Source: Sycobia sp. Sy_11 (lineage: Eukaryota > Arthropoda > Insecta > Hymenoptera > Epichrysomallidae). Taken from it: a DNA stretch of 64,000 nucleotides. Numbering within the stretch: position 1 is the stretch's first letter; every line of letters starts with the position of its first letter. The notes under the pieces are model-generated. The model was given only the letters and a program-made list of their open reading frames with translations. It was not told the origin of the DNA and did not search any database. The stretch is from the NCBI GenBank assembly GCA_018907035.1, contig JACCIC010000019.1, positions 3,861,001-3,925,000 of the forward strand. Reading direction: 5' to 3'. Shown in pieces: positions 26,168 to 40,011 of the stretch. A program made the position numbers and the translations under genes.

Positions 26168-26456
26168 ACTCGCGTTTCAAAGACGGCACATACGTAACGC
26201 GCACGCGCGCGCGCACATCAGCGAGATTGAAAGAGGGATGCAAAGGTGTGTACGCGCGCGTCCCCGTGCGTGTGGTTGTGCGCGCGAGCGCGGTTATACG
26301 CGAAGCGCTTTATTAGAGCAAGACGAGCGGACGAAGAAAGAAAGGAGACGACGCGAGACTCGGAGAGAGCGCAGATGGCACTCGACTTTTATCTCCTCTT
26401 CTTCCTTCCTTTCTTTCTTTCGTTCTTTCCTTCTTTCTTTCTTCCTTCCCGCGTAC

Positions 26457-26471
<15 letters not shown>

Positions 26472-26509
<38 letters not shown>
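26472..26509. repeat. (TA)n microsatellite
   Basis: TA run of about 38 bp just after an imperfect (CTTT)n stretch (26401-26448). Confidence 0.95.
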
Positions 26510-26511
<2 letters not shown>

Positions 26512-26951
26512 GCTCTTCGCTCCCTCTCGCAGGCGCTCGTTTCCCGTTCGCCATCTCGGGTTGTCGCTTTTTCCTTTACGGGAAGCTGGGCCGTTACCAT
26601 TGCTGCTGCTCCTGCCTCTCCTGCGGAACGAGGAGAGCGTATAGGCCAATCAATGGAGATTTTTGTTTTTTTCAAAATAACAAGCAAGAACACGAAACGT
26701 ATACTCTGCTGTGTATACAAGTTCTTATAATTGGCTCACAAAAATATAGATTTGGACAATGTTTCGACGAGACAAATTTCGTTACATTAACAGAATATTG
26801 CAAAATGTCGGTTATGCAATGAGCACTTTCTGCTACTGAATGGTGAAACAATTAATTATGTTTTTAATCAAGAACGTCATCATTTTCTTATGAAATATTT
26901 GTTTAAGGATAGAAGTTACAATTGCTATGAGCTATTCGTATGTGTACGCAC

Positions 26952-26954
<3 letters not shown>

Positions 26955-27008
<54 letters not shown>

Positions 27009-27024
27009 TATACATATATACATG
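26955..27024. repeat. (TA)n microsatellite with ATACAT tail
   Basis: About 47 bp of TA followed by TACATATA units. Confidence 0.95.
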
Positions 27025-27519
27025 CATCGTTTTTGATTTATTTTCTACAAGTTTTCCAAATAATCATGTAGGTATGCTCGATAACTGATAACTTGATCAG
27101 TTATGGTATACGCGAAAAACAAGGTTTTTTTTTATCTTAACAGTTTATTTTATTTCTCCGTGGTAGTATTTTTTGGAAGAGCATAGTGTGTACCGCAACT
27201 CAACGGCTTCGAGATGCGAGCCGGGACTTTGTTATAATTAAGGAACTTTTTTACGCCCCGTGCGCGGCGAGAATTCGCCGATAGAAGGATGGTGTGGTTG
27301 GTGGGGGGGGGGGGGCTGGAGGAAGACCGGTCGGCCCGCACCGGTTTTAAAGCACGCTATATGTATATATATATATAGTAAGCGCGCGGGATCTTCACGC
27401 GTTTATGTGTGTGTCGGGTAGAGAGAAGCGGCTGGTTATTGTGTATGCAGCGAGGAGGGTGGAAGGGGGACACAGAGAAACTTCAGTGGTCGAAAAGGCG
27501 AGAGGGAAATGCCCTGATG

Positions 27520-27522
<3 letters not shown>

Positions 27523-27569
<47 letters not shown>
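27523..27569. repeat. (TA)n microsatellite
   Basis: Pure TA run of about 47 bp. Confidence 0.97.
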
Positions 27570-27573
<4 letters not shown>

Positions 27574-28119
27574 CTGCGTCGCGTCGAGATGCGTCAGAAA
27601 GATAATTTTGAACGCGCGCGCCCGCTTGCTCGCTGAGATTTGATATGCCGGTCGCTTATTTATCATACGTGCTGAGAGGACGAGACAGAGAGAGGGAAGA
27701 GCGGGAATAAAAACACGTCGTCTCTTCCTTGCGCCATCTTACTCATCGTGTTCTATGTAATAGCATCGGCAATTCCTGGCTGCCAGGCTCTATCGTGCGC
27801 GCGCGCGTATGTGTGCCTGTAAGGATATCACTCTATAAATACACAGTATATGTATATTATCCGAGGTCTCGAATATCCGAATATATCGGATTAGGAATTA
27901 GCGGCAACAGATTTTATATATATAGATATATTCTAAGCGGCGAGGAGAGCTGGTCTGCCGTAAATCGCACCAGCAGGCCAGTATTATACAGGGATAAGTA
28001 GTAACCGTGTGTCGTCGGCGTTCTATATATAATATGCTTAATTACATGAAGGCCTAAGCTCTCGCGTAAGCTGGTTCGTCAACCCCACACGTATTGTGTA
28101 TACATGTATGTACGTATTT

Positions 28120-28660
28120 ACGTATATAGAAAAAGAGTACCATACTTGACTTAAAAATGGAGGAATAAGAATTCAATAATCACCTTGCCCCTTCTATTTG
28201 GTTAAAATTTTGTTCGCTTATTTGTTTCTTTGCAATGCTGATTAAAAATGTCGCTGTGTCTTTATTAATGACTTCTTGGCTCAGTGTCTTACTTTTAAAT
28301 TAATAAACATTTTTATCGGTCTTACAGTCTTACAATATATTAACTAAAATAATCACAGTCAGTCTGTTGTCCGTGTTAACTATCACCCCCCAAGACATCC
28401 TTGTTATTGCTTCTCGAGAACTTCACTTTAAACCTGTCAAATTTTTTATTTCTTCAGAAAAATCAAATCGTATATAAAAATCCCATACGCGTCTGCTTTC
28501 TCCCGTAAGTAATCGACTCTTGGCAATATCTCATACCCATCGCGGGCGTACCAAATCCCAATAATACCAGCATTAATTTATTCCTTAATAATAGCGAGTG
28601 CCGTTTAAAGTGCCGCTCCTGTCCATTTTGCGCCACCGTACCCTATATCTATATACACGC
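28120..28660. other. AT-rich unique block, no gene seen
   Basis: About 540 bp of T-rich, microsatellite-free sequence. A GTAAGT at 28507 has no exon-like sequence before it. Confidence 0.5.
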
Positions 28661-28777
28661 AAACCAAACCAGTAACGACCCTCGAGTCGCGCGGCGCGGC
28701 TGCGCGCCGCAAAGCAAAGCGCACACCTTATTTCTTCGAAGCCGCGGCAATCGCCCGTTCACCGAACTATATAATAA

Positions 28778-28780
<3 letters not shown>

Positions 28781-28824
<44 letters not shown>
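28781..28824. repeat. (TA)n microsatellite
   Basis: Pure TA run of about 44 bp. Confidence 0.97.
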
Positions 28825-28826
<2 letters not shown>

Positions 28827-29052
28827 CACCCCCCGTACCTCTCTGCGCGTGCTGTGTCGGCGCGTCGAAACGACATCTGAAAGAGTTCGCGCGTGCGCGC
28901 GAGCTGCCGGTAAGTATAATAAAGAACAGGCCCCTTTTTAAAAAATAAAAAGGAGCCCCACATTGCTGCGCGGGGCCGTATTCTTCGAGTGTGCTCTTAT
29001 GTTCAATGAACGATCGACGGGGGAGAACGAATAATGACGCGCACTTAAACAT

Positions 29053-29059
<7 letters not shown>

Positions 29060-29112
<53 letters not shown>
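29060..29112. repeat. (TA)n microsatellite
   Basis: Pure TA run of about 53 bp. Confidence 0.97.
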
Positions 29113-29114
<2 letters not shown>

Positions 29115-29515
29115 TAAATGAGCACCTGATCTCCTTCGCTTTCGTTAAAACATTATTGGGAGCGAGTGAGTATGCTACATAATATATTATATTAAATGCA
29201 TACGTGCTGTGTGTGTGCCTGTGTGTAATTGTTCTATATACATGAGAACGAAAGCCTCTCTCTGGGCCTTTTAGTTATTTTTCAAAACTATATTATCCAA
29301 CCGGGCCCTCGTTGCTTATCAACCGATTCGATCTCAAGGAGAAACCCTCGTGCACGCTCTTCTCTCTCTCTCTCTCCCTCACGCACACATACACACATGG
29401 AGGCATCAAAAAAGTGTCGCCTTCCTGTCGGCCCCCGGGCCCACTTGCTCGCGCTGCAGGTGCTCGCTGCAGCGTTCGCGGCTCTTTCGTGTTTCGTTCC
29501 TCGTCCATCTCTCAT

Positions 29516-29518
<3 letters not shown>

Positions 29519-29567
<49 letters not shown>
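29519..29567. repeat. (TA)n microsatellite
   Basis: Pure TA run of about 49 bp. Confidence 0.97.
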
Positions 29568-29569
<2 letters not shown>

Positions 29570-29949
29570 TATATGCGCGCATTAGATCGTGACGGGGGAG
29601 GGGCTACGCGGGTACCGAAGGGCAGAGTGGGATTGGTAATCCGTCATGACTTGAAATTTTACATTACGGCTCCGGCACGGCCGCTCTATACTACGCGCAG
29701 GAAATAGTGTCCATCATTAAAAGTAAATATATATTACCGACTCTTGCCATCGACCCACCCCCTCCTCTCACGTCCCGTCACCCACTCACGCTGCCCGCAC
29801 TCGACGAAATTAAAATTTTGGTAAGCTACGGAGTCATTAATTTTCCTTGTTTCTCCGTTTGCTCTAATACCGGTTTCTTTTCCTTTTTTTCTCTCCCCCA
29901 CCTCTTCACTCTCCATCTTCCTCTTTCATTTTTCAATCTATTACGCACA

Positions 29950-29952
<3 letters not shown>

Positions 29953-29991
<39 letters not shown>
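29953..29991. repeat. (TA)n microsatellite
   Basis: Pure TA run of about 39 bp. Confidence 0.97.
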
Positions 29992-29995
<4 letters not shown>

Positions 29996-30535
29996 CACCG
30001 AGGGCTTTAAGCAGTTCAGTAGAGCGTTATTTCACAATGAGTTTCCATCCGTAGCGCGCTGCTCGCTCCTATCTTCTCTCTGTAGATTTTTTTGTTGTCT
30101 CCCACTCCCCGTCAGCTTTATGGAAAAATACTGTTACGAAGAGTAAATCGACCGAATTTGTTATGCGATATTACTCTCGCGCGTTTTTAACGCTAACTCT
30201 CTCTTTCTCTCTCTCTCTCTCACACACACACGCACACGCGCGCGCACACACCGCTATACAATATACGGTTGCTTGCGAGTTTAAAGTTTATCGGATTAAC
30301 GGTTTTCTCGTACCGAGCGCGTGATTCCAACGAGAGCTTCACGAATTGAGAGCCCGGGTTCTTTTACGCGGAAAGATCAGTCGAAGATCGGAAATTCTAC
30401 AACCGGGCTCTTCTGTTCAAAAGATCAGAATCGGCCAAGTGGCATCGCAGACGCGGGTCATTTCAGGATTGTTCACGAATTTACACCAAAATTTATATTT
30501 TGATTCTTCGAAGTCTCGGCGTCCGTGCGAGAGAC

Positions 30536-30551
30536 CACACGCACACGCACA

Positions 30552-30583
<32 letters not shown>

Positions 30584-30584
30584 T
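30536..30584. repeat. CACACG / GCAC / CA repeat
   Basis: Mixed CACACG and GCAC units ending in a short CA run. A related CT-to-CA transition occurs at 30200-30250. Confidence 0.93.
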
Positions 30585-30808
30585 GCGCGCGCGGCTTTAA
30601 TCCGCGCAAGTACGTTCGAACGTACATTATTGTACGTATATGGAAAAGTTTTTCTTTGAATTTACAAATCCGATGCCAAATTTAATACTTTAATGCCAGG
30701 TATAGGCGGCTCTACGCATATACAAATACGTATATTATAAACTTTTATAAAATGTGAAAGTTCTTCGTCAAAATTTAAATCTCGCCTGCGTGGACGAACT
30801 ATTCAACT

Positions 30809-30813
<5 letters not shown>

Positions 30814-30867
<54 letters not shown>
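30814..30867. repeat. (TA)n microsatellite
   Basis: Pure TA run of about 53 bp. Confidence 0.97.
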
Positions 30868-30869
<2 letters not shown>

Positions 30870-31379
30870 CTTATATAAAGGAATCCTGCGGATAATTCGT
30901 TAGACTAATTTGAGAAGCACTTGTTACACGACTCCCTGCACCGGTGGAATTCATTAATGGGAGAGAGAGAGAGAGATAGGGAGAGAGACAGGAAAAAAAA
31001 GAAAGCAGCACCCGTTCCACTCCACCGTGGGCGTGAGAAAATCTCGTCACTCTCCGCTGTCTCTACCCCCACCTCACCCCACCCCCCTCTTCACGTACGC
31101 GCACTATACGAATCGAAAGGTAATTTTTATGTGTATACGTAAGAGGCATCAACTGCTTAGCGAGCGTAATGACCCTCACGTGACGCTGCTCCTTCCCATT
31201 GACGGACTTTTTCCATTCGAGACGGGATATATCGCGATAGGAATATAAAAGCAACGCGCGCGCGCGGTCCATAACATCGCGCAAGAGCGTCCCGACGAGA
31301 GCGTCTTCAGTAACAATTATCCTAATCCGAATGAAATCACGCAAGTCTGTGGGCCCTTTTAACTTATACAATATATATA

Positions 31380-32520
31380 TTATACATGGTATGTGTGTAA
31401 AAAGTGAAATTCATCCAATACTTTGTAATCTCCTGCGGCTGCCGTCGGTTGCACAACGTCAATAATTAAATATACATTACTATAAAGGCTGCGTCGGATT
31501 ATTTTTTTTTTAATCCTCTGAGAAATTTCCGCGCTAACGAGCTATTAACTATTTTTTTGCTTCGTTGATTGTTCGAAGGGGCGAGCCGTAAAGTCACCAG
31601 AAATTCCTGAATTTTTTTCCTTTTTGGACGTTCTACCGATGCATCGATTATTTTCTAACCCGGTATAAAAATAACACGCACGGCAAAAATACACAAAAGT
31701 AATAACAATAAACTTGGGAGACATTAGTTTCACACACACACACACACACGTATATATAAACTCGAACCATTCGAGCCCCTGAGACAGGGTTGGTACAGGG
31801 CATAAATAGAAAGATAGTCCCCGGTTACGGCAATAATTTATGGCGCGTAACTCAGCGTATCTCATTTGAATAAATTTTCCCGAAACGCAGGAACGGCCGG
31901 CGTTACTGTCAGAATGCAGAAATCTTTTGTTATTCTAATTTGTAAATATTTCCTGGCTTTGCGCGGCGCGGGACACCGGGAGTCGGACGCCGAGGCTTTC
32001 TTATTCCCCATTAAATCGGATATTCGCCGAGCGAACTAGCCGCGCGACCCCCCTCCGTCTCCGTCGACTGGGAAATAACCGTGCAGAGTTTAATCGACGT
32101 TCCGTAATAGCTGCATTAATATAATAGAACGCGAGCCTGAGAAAAACACCATGCCGCCCTCCCCTTCCCTCCCGCCACTACAACACGTACAATTCTATCG
32201 TTCCAACTTTTCCAAAGAGCGCCACCTCCCCCCTGCCCAGCCCCAAGATGTATCTCCCCGCATACACTGATTTATCCATGGCGGGCCCTATTTATGTAAT
32301 AATGGACGGCCGACATTCCCTCGTGGGCCGAGCAATGGATTTCGACGTTTTCCAGCAGTGGAGAGCCGGTCGCGTAACTCGACGAGGCGAATAATCCCGC
32401 TCTCCTCGCGCGTCTACGCGGACGCATATTTGTCGGCCAATTGTTATTGGAGAAAAACCGCATCGACCAGGAGTGTGAGAATGAGAGAAATGGGCATGGA
32501 GCAGATGGTTCCTATGGACA
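31380..32520. other. Mixed unique sequence, no gene seen
   Basis: Apart from a short CA run (31732-31749) this 1.1 kb is non-repetitive. It alternates AT-rich and GC-rich patches and contains no recognised coding or RNA gene. Confidence 0.45.
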
Positions 32521-32536
32521 TTAACGTTACCGCCTG

Positions 32537-32538
<2 letters not shown>

Positions 32539-32589
<51 letters not shown>
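32539..32589. repeat. (TA)n microsatellite
   Basis: Pure TA run of about 51 bp between two GC-rich, CpG-rich stretches. Confidence 0.97.
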
Positions 32590-32639
32590 CCTATGTGCGC
32601 AAGCGCGCCCCGTTCACACGGGAACGCAAGCTCTAAATA

Positions 32640-33250
32640 CGGTGCGTATAGGAGCCACACGCGCGACACCCCCCCCCTCGCCCCTCTCCCCTTCGTGACA
32701 CCGCGTGTGCGTATTCGCGCGCCGGTCGCTCGAGGGCGGAACGTGGGGGCCGAGGGAGGGGTGTGCGGGGTGCGCGCCCGAGCTCACGCGTAATATAAAA
32801 GATCCCACAGCGAGGTGAATCCATCGGCGCGATCCCGTCGTCCTATCGATCCTGCATTAATGCATCGGTAACCGAGATGGGAAGGGCGGTGGACGACCGC
32901 GACAACGCAACGACCACGTCGCCGCCGCGGCGCGTCCGATTAGACGCCTTTGGTCGTACATTACCCGCGCGGGCCGAAGGGGGGGGGGAAGAGGGGCGGC
33001 GGGCAGGCAGCGTGGAAAAGCGCTGCTGCTCCCGGCGCCCGGTTCCGCTCGGCTTTTTCCGCGATGCATGTATAGATATAGGGGCAAACGTGTGTATGCG
33101 TGGACGACCGTATATCTACATCTATAATACGCGTGCAGCGATGCAGTCGCAGGAAACTGATGCGGGCGCCGCCCTGACGTAGCGGACGACACGGCTGACG
33201 GGGCGCCGGCGGGCTCCACCCGTTTTTCCGGCCCCGATCATGCCCCATTG
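32640..33250. other. GC/CpG-rich stretch, no gene confirmed
   Basis: Strongly CpG-rich with poly-C and poly-G runs. Overlapping open frames of up to 120 codons on both strands are Arg/Pro/Ala-rich and look like composition artefacts. It could be promoter-like, but no TSS motif or donor was convincing. Confidence 0.35.
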
Positions 33251-33654
33251 TTCCCTATGCGTACGCGCGTATATCCGAGATTTTTTTTTCTTCTATCGGA
33301 GATGCCGCGTATTACAATATGTCGTATACGGTACGGGAAAGAGTTGAACGGGAAAAACAGACCTGGAATCGTCGCGGTCCAGCGTGAGAGCGGGGAGAAT
33401 TGGTGACGCGTCTTCCTCGGTCCCCCTCCCTAGCCGCGTAATAAAATTTATCGAATTACGTTACTGGCGCGGGGGGGGGGGGATATTTGAAAATTTCGTC
33501 GTTAATTAACTGACAGACGTCGCGCCAAGAGCCATTAAAATCCTATAATTGGCGTATACCGACAAACCGTATTGTGAAAGTAAAAATACGATATTGCAAC
33601 TCTCGCTGATTTTCTCGATAGCGAAAAATTAGTTTTCCACTCGAGCGCTGGCTC

Positions 33655-33657
<3 letters not shown>

Positions 33658-33705
<48 letters not shown>
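33658..33705. repeat. (TA)n microsatellite
   Basis: Pure TA run of about 48 bp. Confidence 0.97.
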
Positions 33706-33709
<4 letters not shown>

Positions 33710-35639
33710 TACAAACTGGGCAGCAACGGATAGATTATATATATTTACGTATATATAGAAGGATTCTTTTCACTTTTCGAAATTTAATTGCAAAGAGATT
33801 GACGAGCGGGATAAGGAGAAATATGGAAGTGAGTGAGAGAGCTTTTCCTATTATAACTTTATATATACGGCAGCGATGGTATGGGCGCATGCGCGCGCTC
33901 GCTCTCTCGGTTGCGATAACTTTAGAGCTTCGCCAGAAACAGGAAAGTTGGTAATTATTATACGCTGATGAAGCTTCTCACCCCTCCCCCCTCTCTCTTA
34001 AATATATAGCTATATATAAGATCTCCGCACGGGATGATGAGCTCGCGCAAAGAGAGGGGGGTGGTGGTGGTGAAAAAGGAATGAGTCTTTCAAAGGCTCC
34101 CTATACGGCGTCTTGGGACGGAGGGAAAGGAGTCTATCTCACTCGGCTCATAAGTTGGACACATGTCGGTTTAGCCTAGTTATTCCGTATTTTTTTTTTT
34201 TTTTTATGTTCCTCGCTACCCACTGCGCGTGCACGTGTCCTGTGCGCGCGTCCACACTCACGTGTGTTTGTCGGACCATCGTCTCTTTTTTCTCGACGAA
34301 AAGTCTCATTACCGACAGATCCGCGGTCATCTTGCACCGCGCGGCACACTTTTCGCCCTCGTTCGCGACCGCGCGCATCGCCATCTACTCCCACCGCGTA
34401 CGCCAAAAATCCCTGCTGAACATTTGAACGTTATACACATTTGACTTCTTATTCGTACGACTCTCGCCTCGTTTTATCGCAATTTTTACGCTTACTCCCA
34501 CGGTGAACCCGGGGCAATAATCGCTTCTTCTCGCGTTGCAGAAAACAAAGCGTATTATAATAAATCTACCCTTCCCTGCCCTCCCCCCCCCCGAGCTTGT
34601 ACCGAGCTGAAAAGCCTGCAAATTTGCTCGAACACCCGTCTGTCATCGCGATGTGTATTATCGTGAAACTCGAAACTCGACGGCCGACGCCTCGGTTACA
34701 TAAGAGCCTTTTACTCTCTCGCTCGTGTACAAAACAAAAAAAAAGACCACGTCAGAGAATCTAAATTCTATTACACAATAGAACATTTCTCTCTGTTCGC
34801 TTATAATAATCATCCTCCCTGTCCATCAATCTTCTTTCTTATTATCTCTCGCGTCCATCCGTCTCTCAACAATCGACTTGTCGATAATTTTATCTTCGTC
34901 TCCCGATAACGCTGCGTGTACGAGGAGCTTACCTCCCCGTAGCGGACACCTCTCGTCAATATACGCCTCTATTGAAGGAGGAAAAGAACCAAGAATTAAT
35001 TCTCATCTTCTCGTCTTTTTCCTCGCGACCGATAATAACGCGAAGGCGAATACAACAATAACAATTTCACGCTTCCTGTCGTTGGGCGTGTATAAAACGC
35101 GCGAGCCTTTAACGGTTCCGCGAATTTTTCCTTCGCTTCCAACGTATCTCTGCCTCCTCCAAAAAAAAAAAAAAAAATAGAACACCGCCGGGCGACCGGG
35201 GAATTTCAAGCGTGTCCTCCAATTTACCACGAAGCTCGGCCAGATTAATGTTTATCTTTTCCGTGACCTCTCGCGCGTGTGTATAGACCTACATACGGTA
35301 AAAGCGTGTGTGTGTATATATATATATATATATACATATAGACATACGGTGCTACCGTTAAGCACACGCGCCCATCCGTCCAGTACTCCAACGATAATTT
35401 CTCCTTCGTAAAACCAACGCGACTCCCATCGTCGCGCGCATTGCGCACACAATACTTCATATTCAAAAGTTGGCGCGCCGAGTTCTCGGCAAACACGGTT
35501 CACGTTCGTAATATGTAATATCTCTCGAGAATTGGTCCACCCGCTGGATTGCTTGCGCATCACTTCTAAAAAATAAAAAAAAAAAAAGAAAAACCTCCTC
35601 TCCTCTCTATTGCGCTCGAAAACTCGGCGGCCGTGCGGC

Positions 35640-35695
35640 GTATTAAAAAAAAAAAAAAAAAAAAAAAGAAGAAGAAGAAGGAGGAGGAGGAGGAA
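35640..35695. repeat. Poly-A with (GAA)n and (GGA)n
   Basis: About 22 A, then GAA units, then GGA units. A (CGA)n run follows at 35833-35851. Confidence 0.93.
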
Positions 35696-36150
35696 AATGG
35701 AAAGAAAAAGAATTTCCGCTCCCGTCGGCGCGCTCTGGAGTGTCCTCCAGTCCTGTCTTTACGCGGTCGGCGGGCACTTTACCCGCCTGACCCACTCCGC
35801 GGTAACGAGCGCATGCATAAAGAGACGAGCAACGACGACGACGACGACGAAGTCGACTCTCGCGCGCGCATCGAGCACCTTCTTGTCCCTCCGGTGCATG
35901 CGTAATTACGAAGAATTGAAAAAAAATCCAGCGCGCGCGCGCGCGCGTGTGTGTGGTGTGTGGAAACGTGTGCCGAGCAGTCTCTTTGTGGGTCGACGCC
36001 TCGCTTCGACCTCTCTATTGCGGCCGTGCGAGAATTGAAGAGATCTCTAACTACCCCGCCTCCCTCCCTCCCCCCTCTCTCTATTTCTCTCTGGTCGTAG
36101 GGAAACAAGAGCCGCTAACACTTGATACCGCATCTCGCGGCGCGAAGATC

Positions 36151-36174
36151 GTCGCCGTCGCCGTCGCCGTCGCT
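36151..36174. repeat. (GTCGCC)n hexanucleotide repeat
   Basis: About four units. The Val/Ala or Arg/Arg frames across it are not coding evidence. Confidence 0.85.
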
Positions 36175-36309
36175 TTCTTTCCCCAATTAAACCCTTTTAT
36201 ACGACGAATTAGGCCAATTAAGCGAATTGTTTTTTTCCGTAGACGTACAGCGACTATTCGTTCTCTCTCTCCCCCCCTCTCTCTCTCGCTCGCCCTTCTC
36301 TAAATAGGA

Positions 36310-37250
36310 ATTTTAGATTCGTCCTAAATATACTATATACTCCTCTTTTATACTCTAATTATTTCCATTGAAATGACTTTGCGTTAGACTACGCGTTGCC
36401 GATACTCCTGTGATACATTGTTATCGCGTGGATGAATGGCGCAAAATAACAATGTCCATTGTTGATATTCGCAAAACGTTTCGACGTTCTTTAAAAAAAA
36501 TAAAAAAAAAAAAAAGAAAACAAATTTGCATTGAGATTGCTGAGTTCATTTTGACTCATAGAGCCAAGTATTCATAACATTTTGTGCAAACGTTAGATCA
36601 TTGGAAGCTTCAGTTAACGATGTCCCTTCTTGTCGTTTATTCTAATTTACTACAAAGGCAATCCGGTCGGACAGTATGATAATGAGAAGTTTTTGAAAAA
36701 TATAAATAGATTCATAATATTTGTAAATGAAAATTTTAGTTTGTTTTTATATTCTGAGTGTCTGACTAATATGTTTAAAATTTTAGAGAAATGAAAAATG
36801 AGCACCAATAAAAGGAGTAATTAAGTATAATTGCAACTTTAAAGCGGAGAACTTTTTCACGCATTCGACGTATAAAAAAAAAAACGGGCAAGCGATACAG
36901 CGCCTTAATTTCACGAATAAACGAACAGTATGAATCTGAAGTATAAATTACAAAAAAGGGAGGGACGGAAGGAGGAGGGAGGGCTTAGAAAGCTTTTCAA
37001 TAATAACGCAAAAAAGAATGTCAACGTGTGCCCTTTCTTAATTTCAATTAGTAGGCGCGTTCTCGATTTATATACAAATAGATCCAGATCGGATAATATA
37101 AACGTATATCGAACGCGTTTACGTGTATCGCGCGTTCATTTTATATTCATTCAAAACTATACTTTAAAAAGAAAATAAGAAAGAAATAGAAGAAAAGAAA
37201 AGAGCGAAACAAAACAGAACACTTTTCAAAGGTGAAATTGTTATCTCGCT
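36310..37250. other. AT-rich unique block, no gene seen
   Basis: About 940 bp of AT-rich sequence without dinucleotide arrays and without a recognised gene. Confidence 0.55.
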
Positions 37251-37440
37251 CTCGCTATTCTATATAGATCGACCGATATCCGCTCGCTATATAATACGCA
37301 CAATCTCGCTCTCGCTCTCTCTCTCTCTCTCTCTCGCGCGCGTTTCCCTCGAGCGCGTATGGCGCGGGGCCTGCGCGCCCGTGTATATATTTAATTAAAG
37401 CAAAGAGCCCGGAGGTACGCGGCGATGGTTGGTGGGAGGG

Positions 37441-37473
37441 GTGAGGAGGAGGAGGAGGAGGAGGAGAAGGAGG
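37441..37473. repeat. (GGA)n trinucleotide repeat
   Basis: About ten GGA/GAG units with one AGA interruption. Confidence 0.93.
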
Positions 37474-37881
37474 AAACAAACGCCCGCAAAAAGTCTAAAG
37501 AGGCTAAACGAGGGTTGCGGTCTTGCACGAGTAGTCCCGCGTTTATAAAAGAACGCGAGCTCGACATTTTTTCACCCTACTGACCCACTGCCGTTTCTAC
37601 ATATACTGTATACATACTATACGCGTTCACATACATACATACATCCTCGCACATCCACACATACACGCTCACACGTAGAGTAAAGTCGACGCCGTAAATA
37701 ACGAGCCCGATCGTGCGAATCGAGATCGGGCGCGTGCGCTCCGCACGCATACACATACACCGCGCGCGCAATCACATACGCGAGAGCGAGCCTAAAACAG
37801 AAAATTAATGCGCGCGTGCCCTGACTCAATAATAACTTTTCACCGCCCCATACACCAGCGGATAATAATTAATGGACACGT

Positions 37882-37883
<2 letters not shown>

Positions 37884-37972
<89 letters not shown>

Positions 37973-37979
37973 CGAGCGC

Positions 37980-38021
<42 letters not shown>
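37884..38021. repeat. Compound (CA)n-(GA)n microsatellite
   Basis: About 86 bp of pure CA, the longest dinucleotide array in the window, a 12-bp GAGCGAGCGCGC spacer, then about 40 bp of GA. Confidence 0.98.
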
Positions 38022-38024
<3 letters not shown>

Positions 38025-39681
38025 TAAAGGTATGTGTACCTGTACATATATCTTTATACATGCATGCGCGCTTGACAGGGATGCATTAGCACTTCCGAGG
38101 CGAGAGAGCTCCTTTTTAACGCGCCCCTCTCTTTCACTCTCTTCCTTCTTCCTCTCTCTTTTCGCATTTCCCGCGACACGGGCGCGCTTTTGGTCGCGGG
38201 CTTTATTTTCATCTGGTCGGCAAAAGCCATATATATATATATGCCTCACCACCTTTCCAAGCTCAAATCAGCATAGTTCTCGGGAGACGCGTGTACACAG
38301 TAGCGATAAGAGTATATGTACATTCCTGCATACGCTCTGCGCGATAGACGCTTAATTACGCTGGATTCTATAGCGCTCCCGTATCGAGATTCGCGAAAAT
38401 CGCGCCGTGTCTTTTCTTGCGCGCAGGTTCGATCTATTTCTTTGCATATATATATATAGGTATGTGTGTGTGACGATAAACCTCGTTATAACGATCGTCC
38501 GCCGCCACGGCTATAGCTTGCGCCCGCCTTTCCCAAAGCGTATCGAGATTTCTCTCTACCCTATATTTCTATGTACCCGCATTTTCACGCGGGAAATAAT
38601 CTAATACGTTCGAGCCGAGACTTTTTGCCATAACGGGCGTCCCGTGCTGTTGTTTTGCCACACATATATTTATACATACATACATGCATTATATATTGCG
38701 CGACTGTACACGTATAATTTAATATATTTATATATATCCCGGACCGATCGAAACTGCTCCGGAATCTACAGTTTTCGTTTCTAAAATGCCGAGGGATCTG
38801 AGGAAAAACGAGCGTGCTTCGGTTTTTTACGAATTTCACGCGTTTAAAAGCGATAAATTAAAACAAAAAAAAAAATTAAAGAAAAAACGACACCACAAGA
38901 CGTCGGAGCTGCGAACGCCCGCACGTATCAGAGGAGAGAAAGAAATCCAAGAGAGAGGCAGAGAGTTCCATTGTCCGGACGATGTGCCCGTGAAATTCGG
39001 TTAATGTACACGTGTACGCCCGCGGTCGTTTCCGCGACTGCGTTATTTTTGAGAGGACGACGTTTCCGTCGTCGACCGCTTCGTTAATTCGTTGACGGAT
39101 CTACCGGTCCCCGAGTGCATATCGGAAGTGACGGGGAAGGGACGGTGGTGGGCGGGAATTCCGAAAAAGAAAAAAAATCACACAGAGTTCCGAGCGGCGA
39201 TGATTTTTATCGAAACGCTACGCTGCCCGTTCTAGGAGACGCTGGGTAATTGTTCTTCCCGACGATTTTACGTATAGACTCCGAGAATTATACGTCTTGG
39301 ATGGAACAAAAAGGGGACGGGCACTCGGTAGAATATTGGAGCACCTATAGATCTATAAAGATCCGAGGGGGAGAGAGAGAAATAAGGAAATGAGAGGAAG
39401 AATAGAATCAAGAGAGCAGGAAAGAAAGAAACTCCCGAGCAAGACTGTGAAAGCCACGTAAAGAACATTCCCCCCCCCCCATCCCGCGATAATGAAAAAA
39501 CTATACGGTAATAAATATATTTCAAATACAAAGAGTGCAGTGCGCTCAATGGGCTCTCCTCTTCCATAGTTCAATCGAGCCCTCCAATATCGTGTTGGAA
39601 CCAAGTCGGAAATGCCTTCGCATCGGCATCGACTGTGTATAAAGAGATCTGTATGGCAAAAACAAAGTTGCGTGCTCGGCG

Positions 39682-39684
<3 letters not shown>

Positions 39685-39720
<36 letters not shown>
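39685..39720. repeat. (GA)n microsatellite
   Basis: GA run of about 36 bp. Confidence 0.95.
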
Positions 39721-39723
<3 letters not shown>

Positions 39724-40011
39724 CGACAGAGAGAGGATAGTTACAAGGGGAGCATATAGCAGCGTGCTCCATGCATAGAAGTCTCGTACTACACCATGAC
39801 TACATCTTAGCCGCACTATTCTATCGCAGGGAGAGGGGGAGGAGTCGGCCTTTGTTCTACTATTCCATTACACACCTGGACGGTGGGCCTCTTCGTTTCG
39901 CTGCTGCCGGACAGTGGTAAAGGTCGAGAACACCAGCGCTGCACGCCGCACACGGCTGCCCTAGGATGCATTCGTACTTGGGCGTATGTGTGTGTGTGTG
40001 TGCGCGCGCGG

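Noticed and set aside
25935..26822. 295-codon plus-strand frame
   Set aside because: Spans two TA arrays and a CTTT repeat; the open length comes from the repeats and CpG-rich sequence.
28830..28915. Excellent plus-strand donor GTAAGTAT at 28910
   Set aside because: The preceding sequence has no start codon in a long frame and no acceptor-bounded exon character. A 5' UTR exon cannot be excluded but nothing supports it.
30536..30584. Regular CACACG/GCAC units, considered as a CRISPR-like or minisatellite array
   Set aside because: Units are 4-6 bp with no spacers; it is a simple-sequence repeat.
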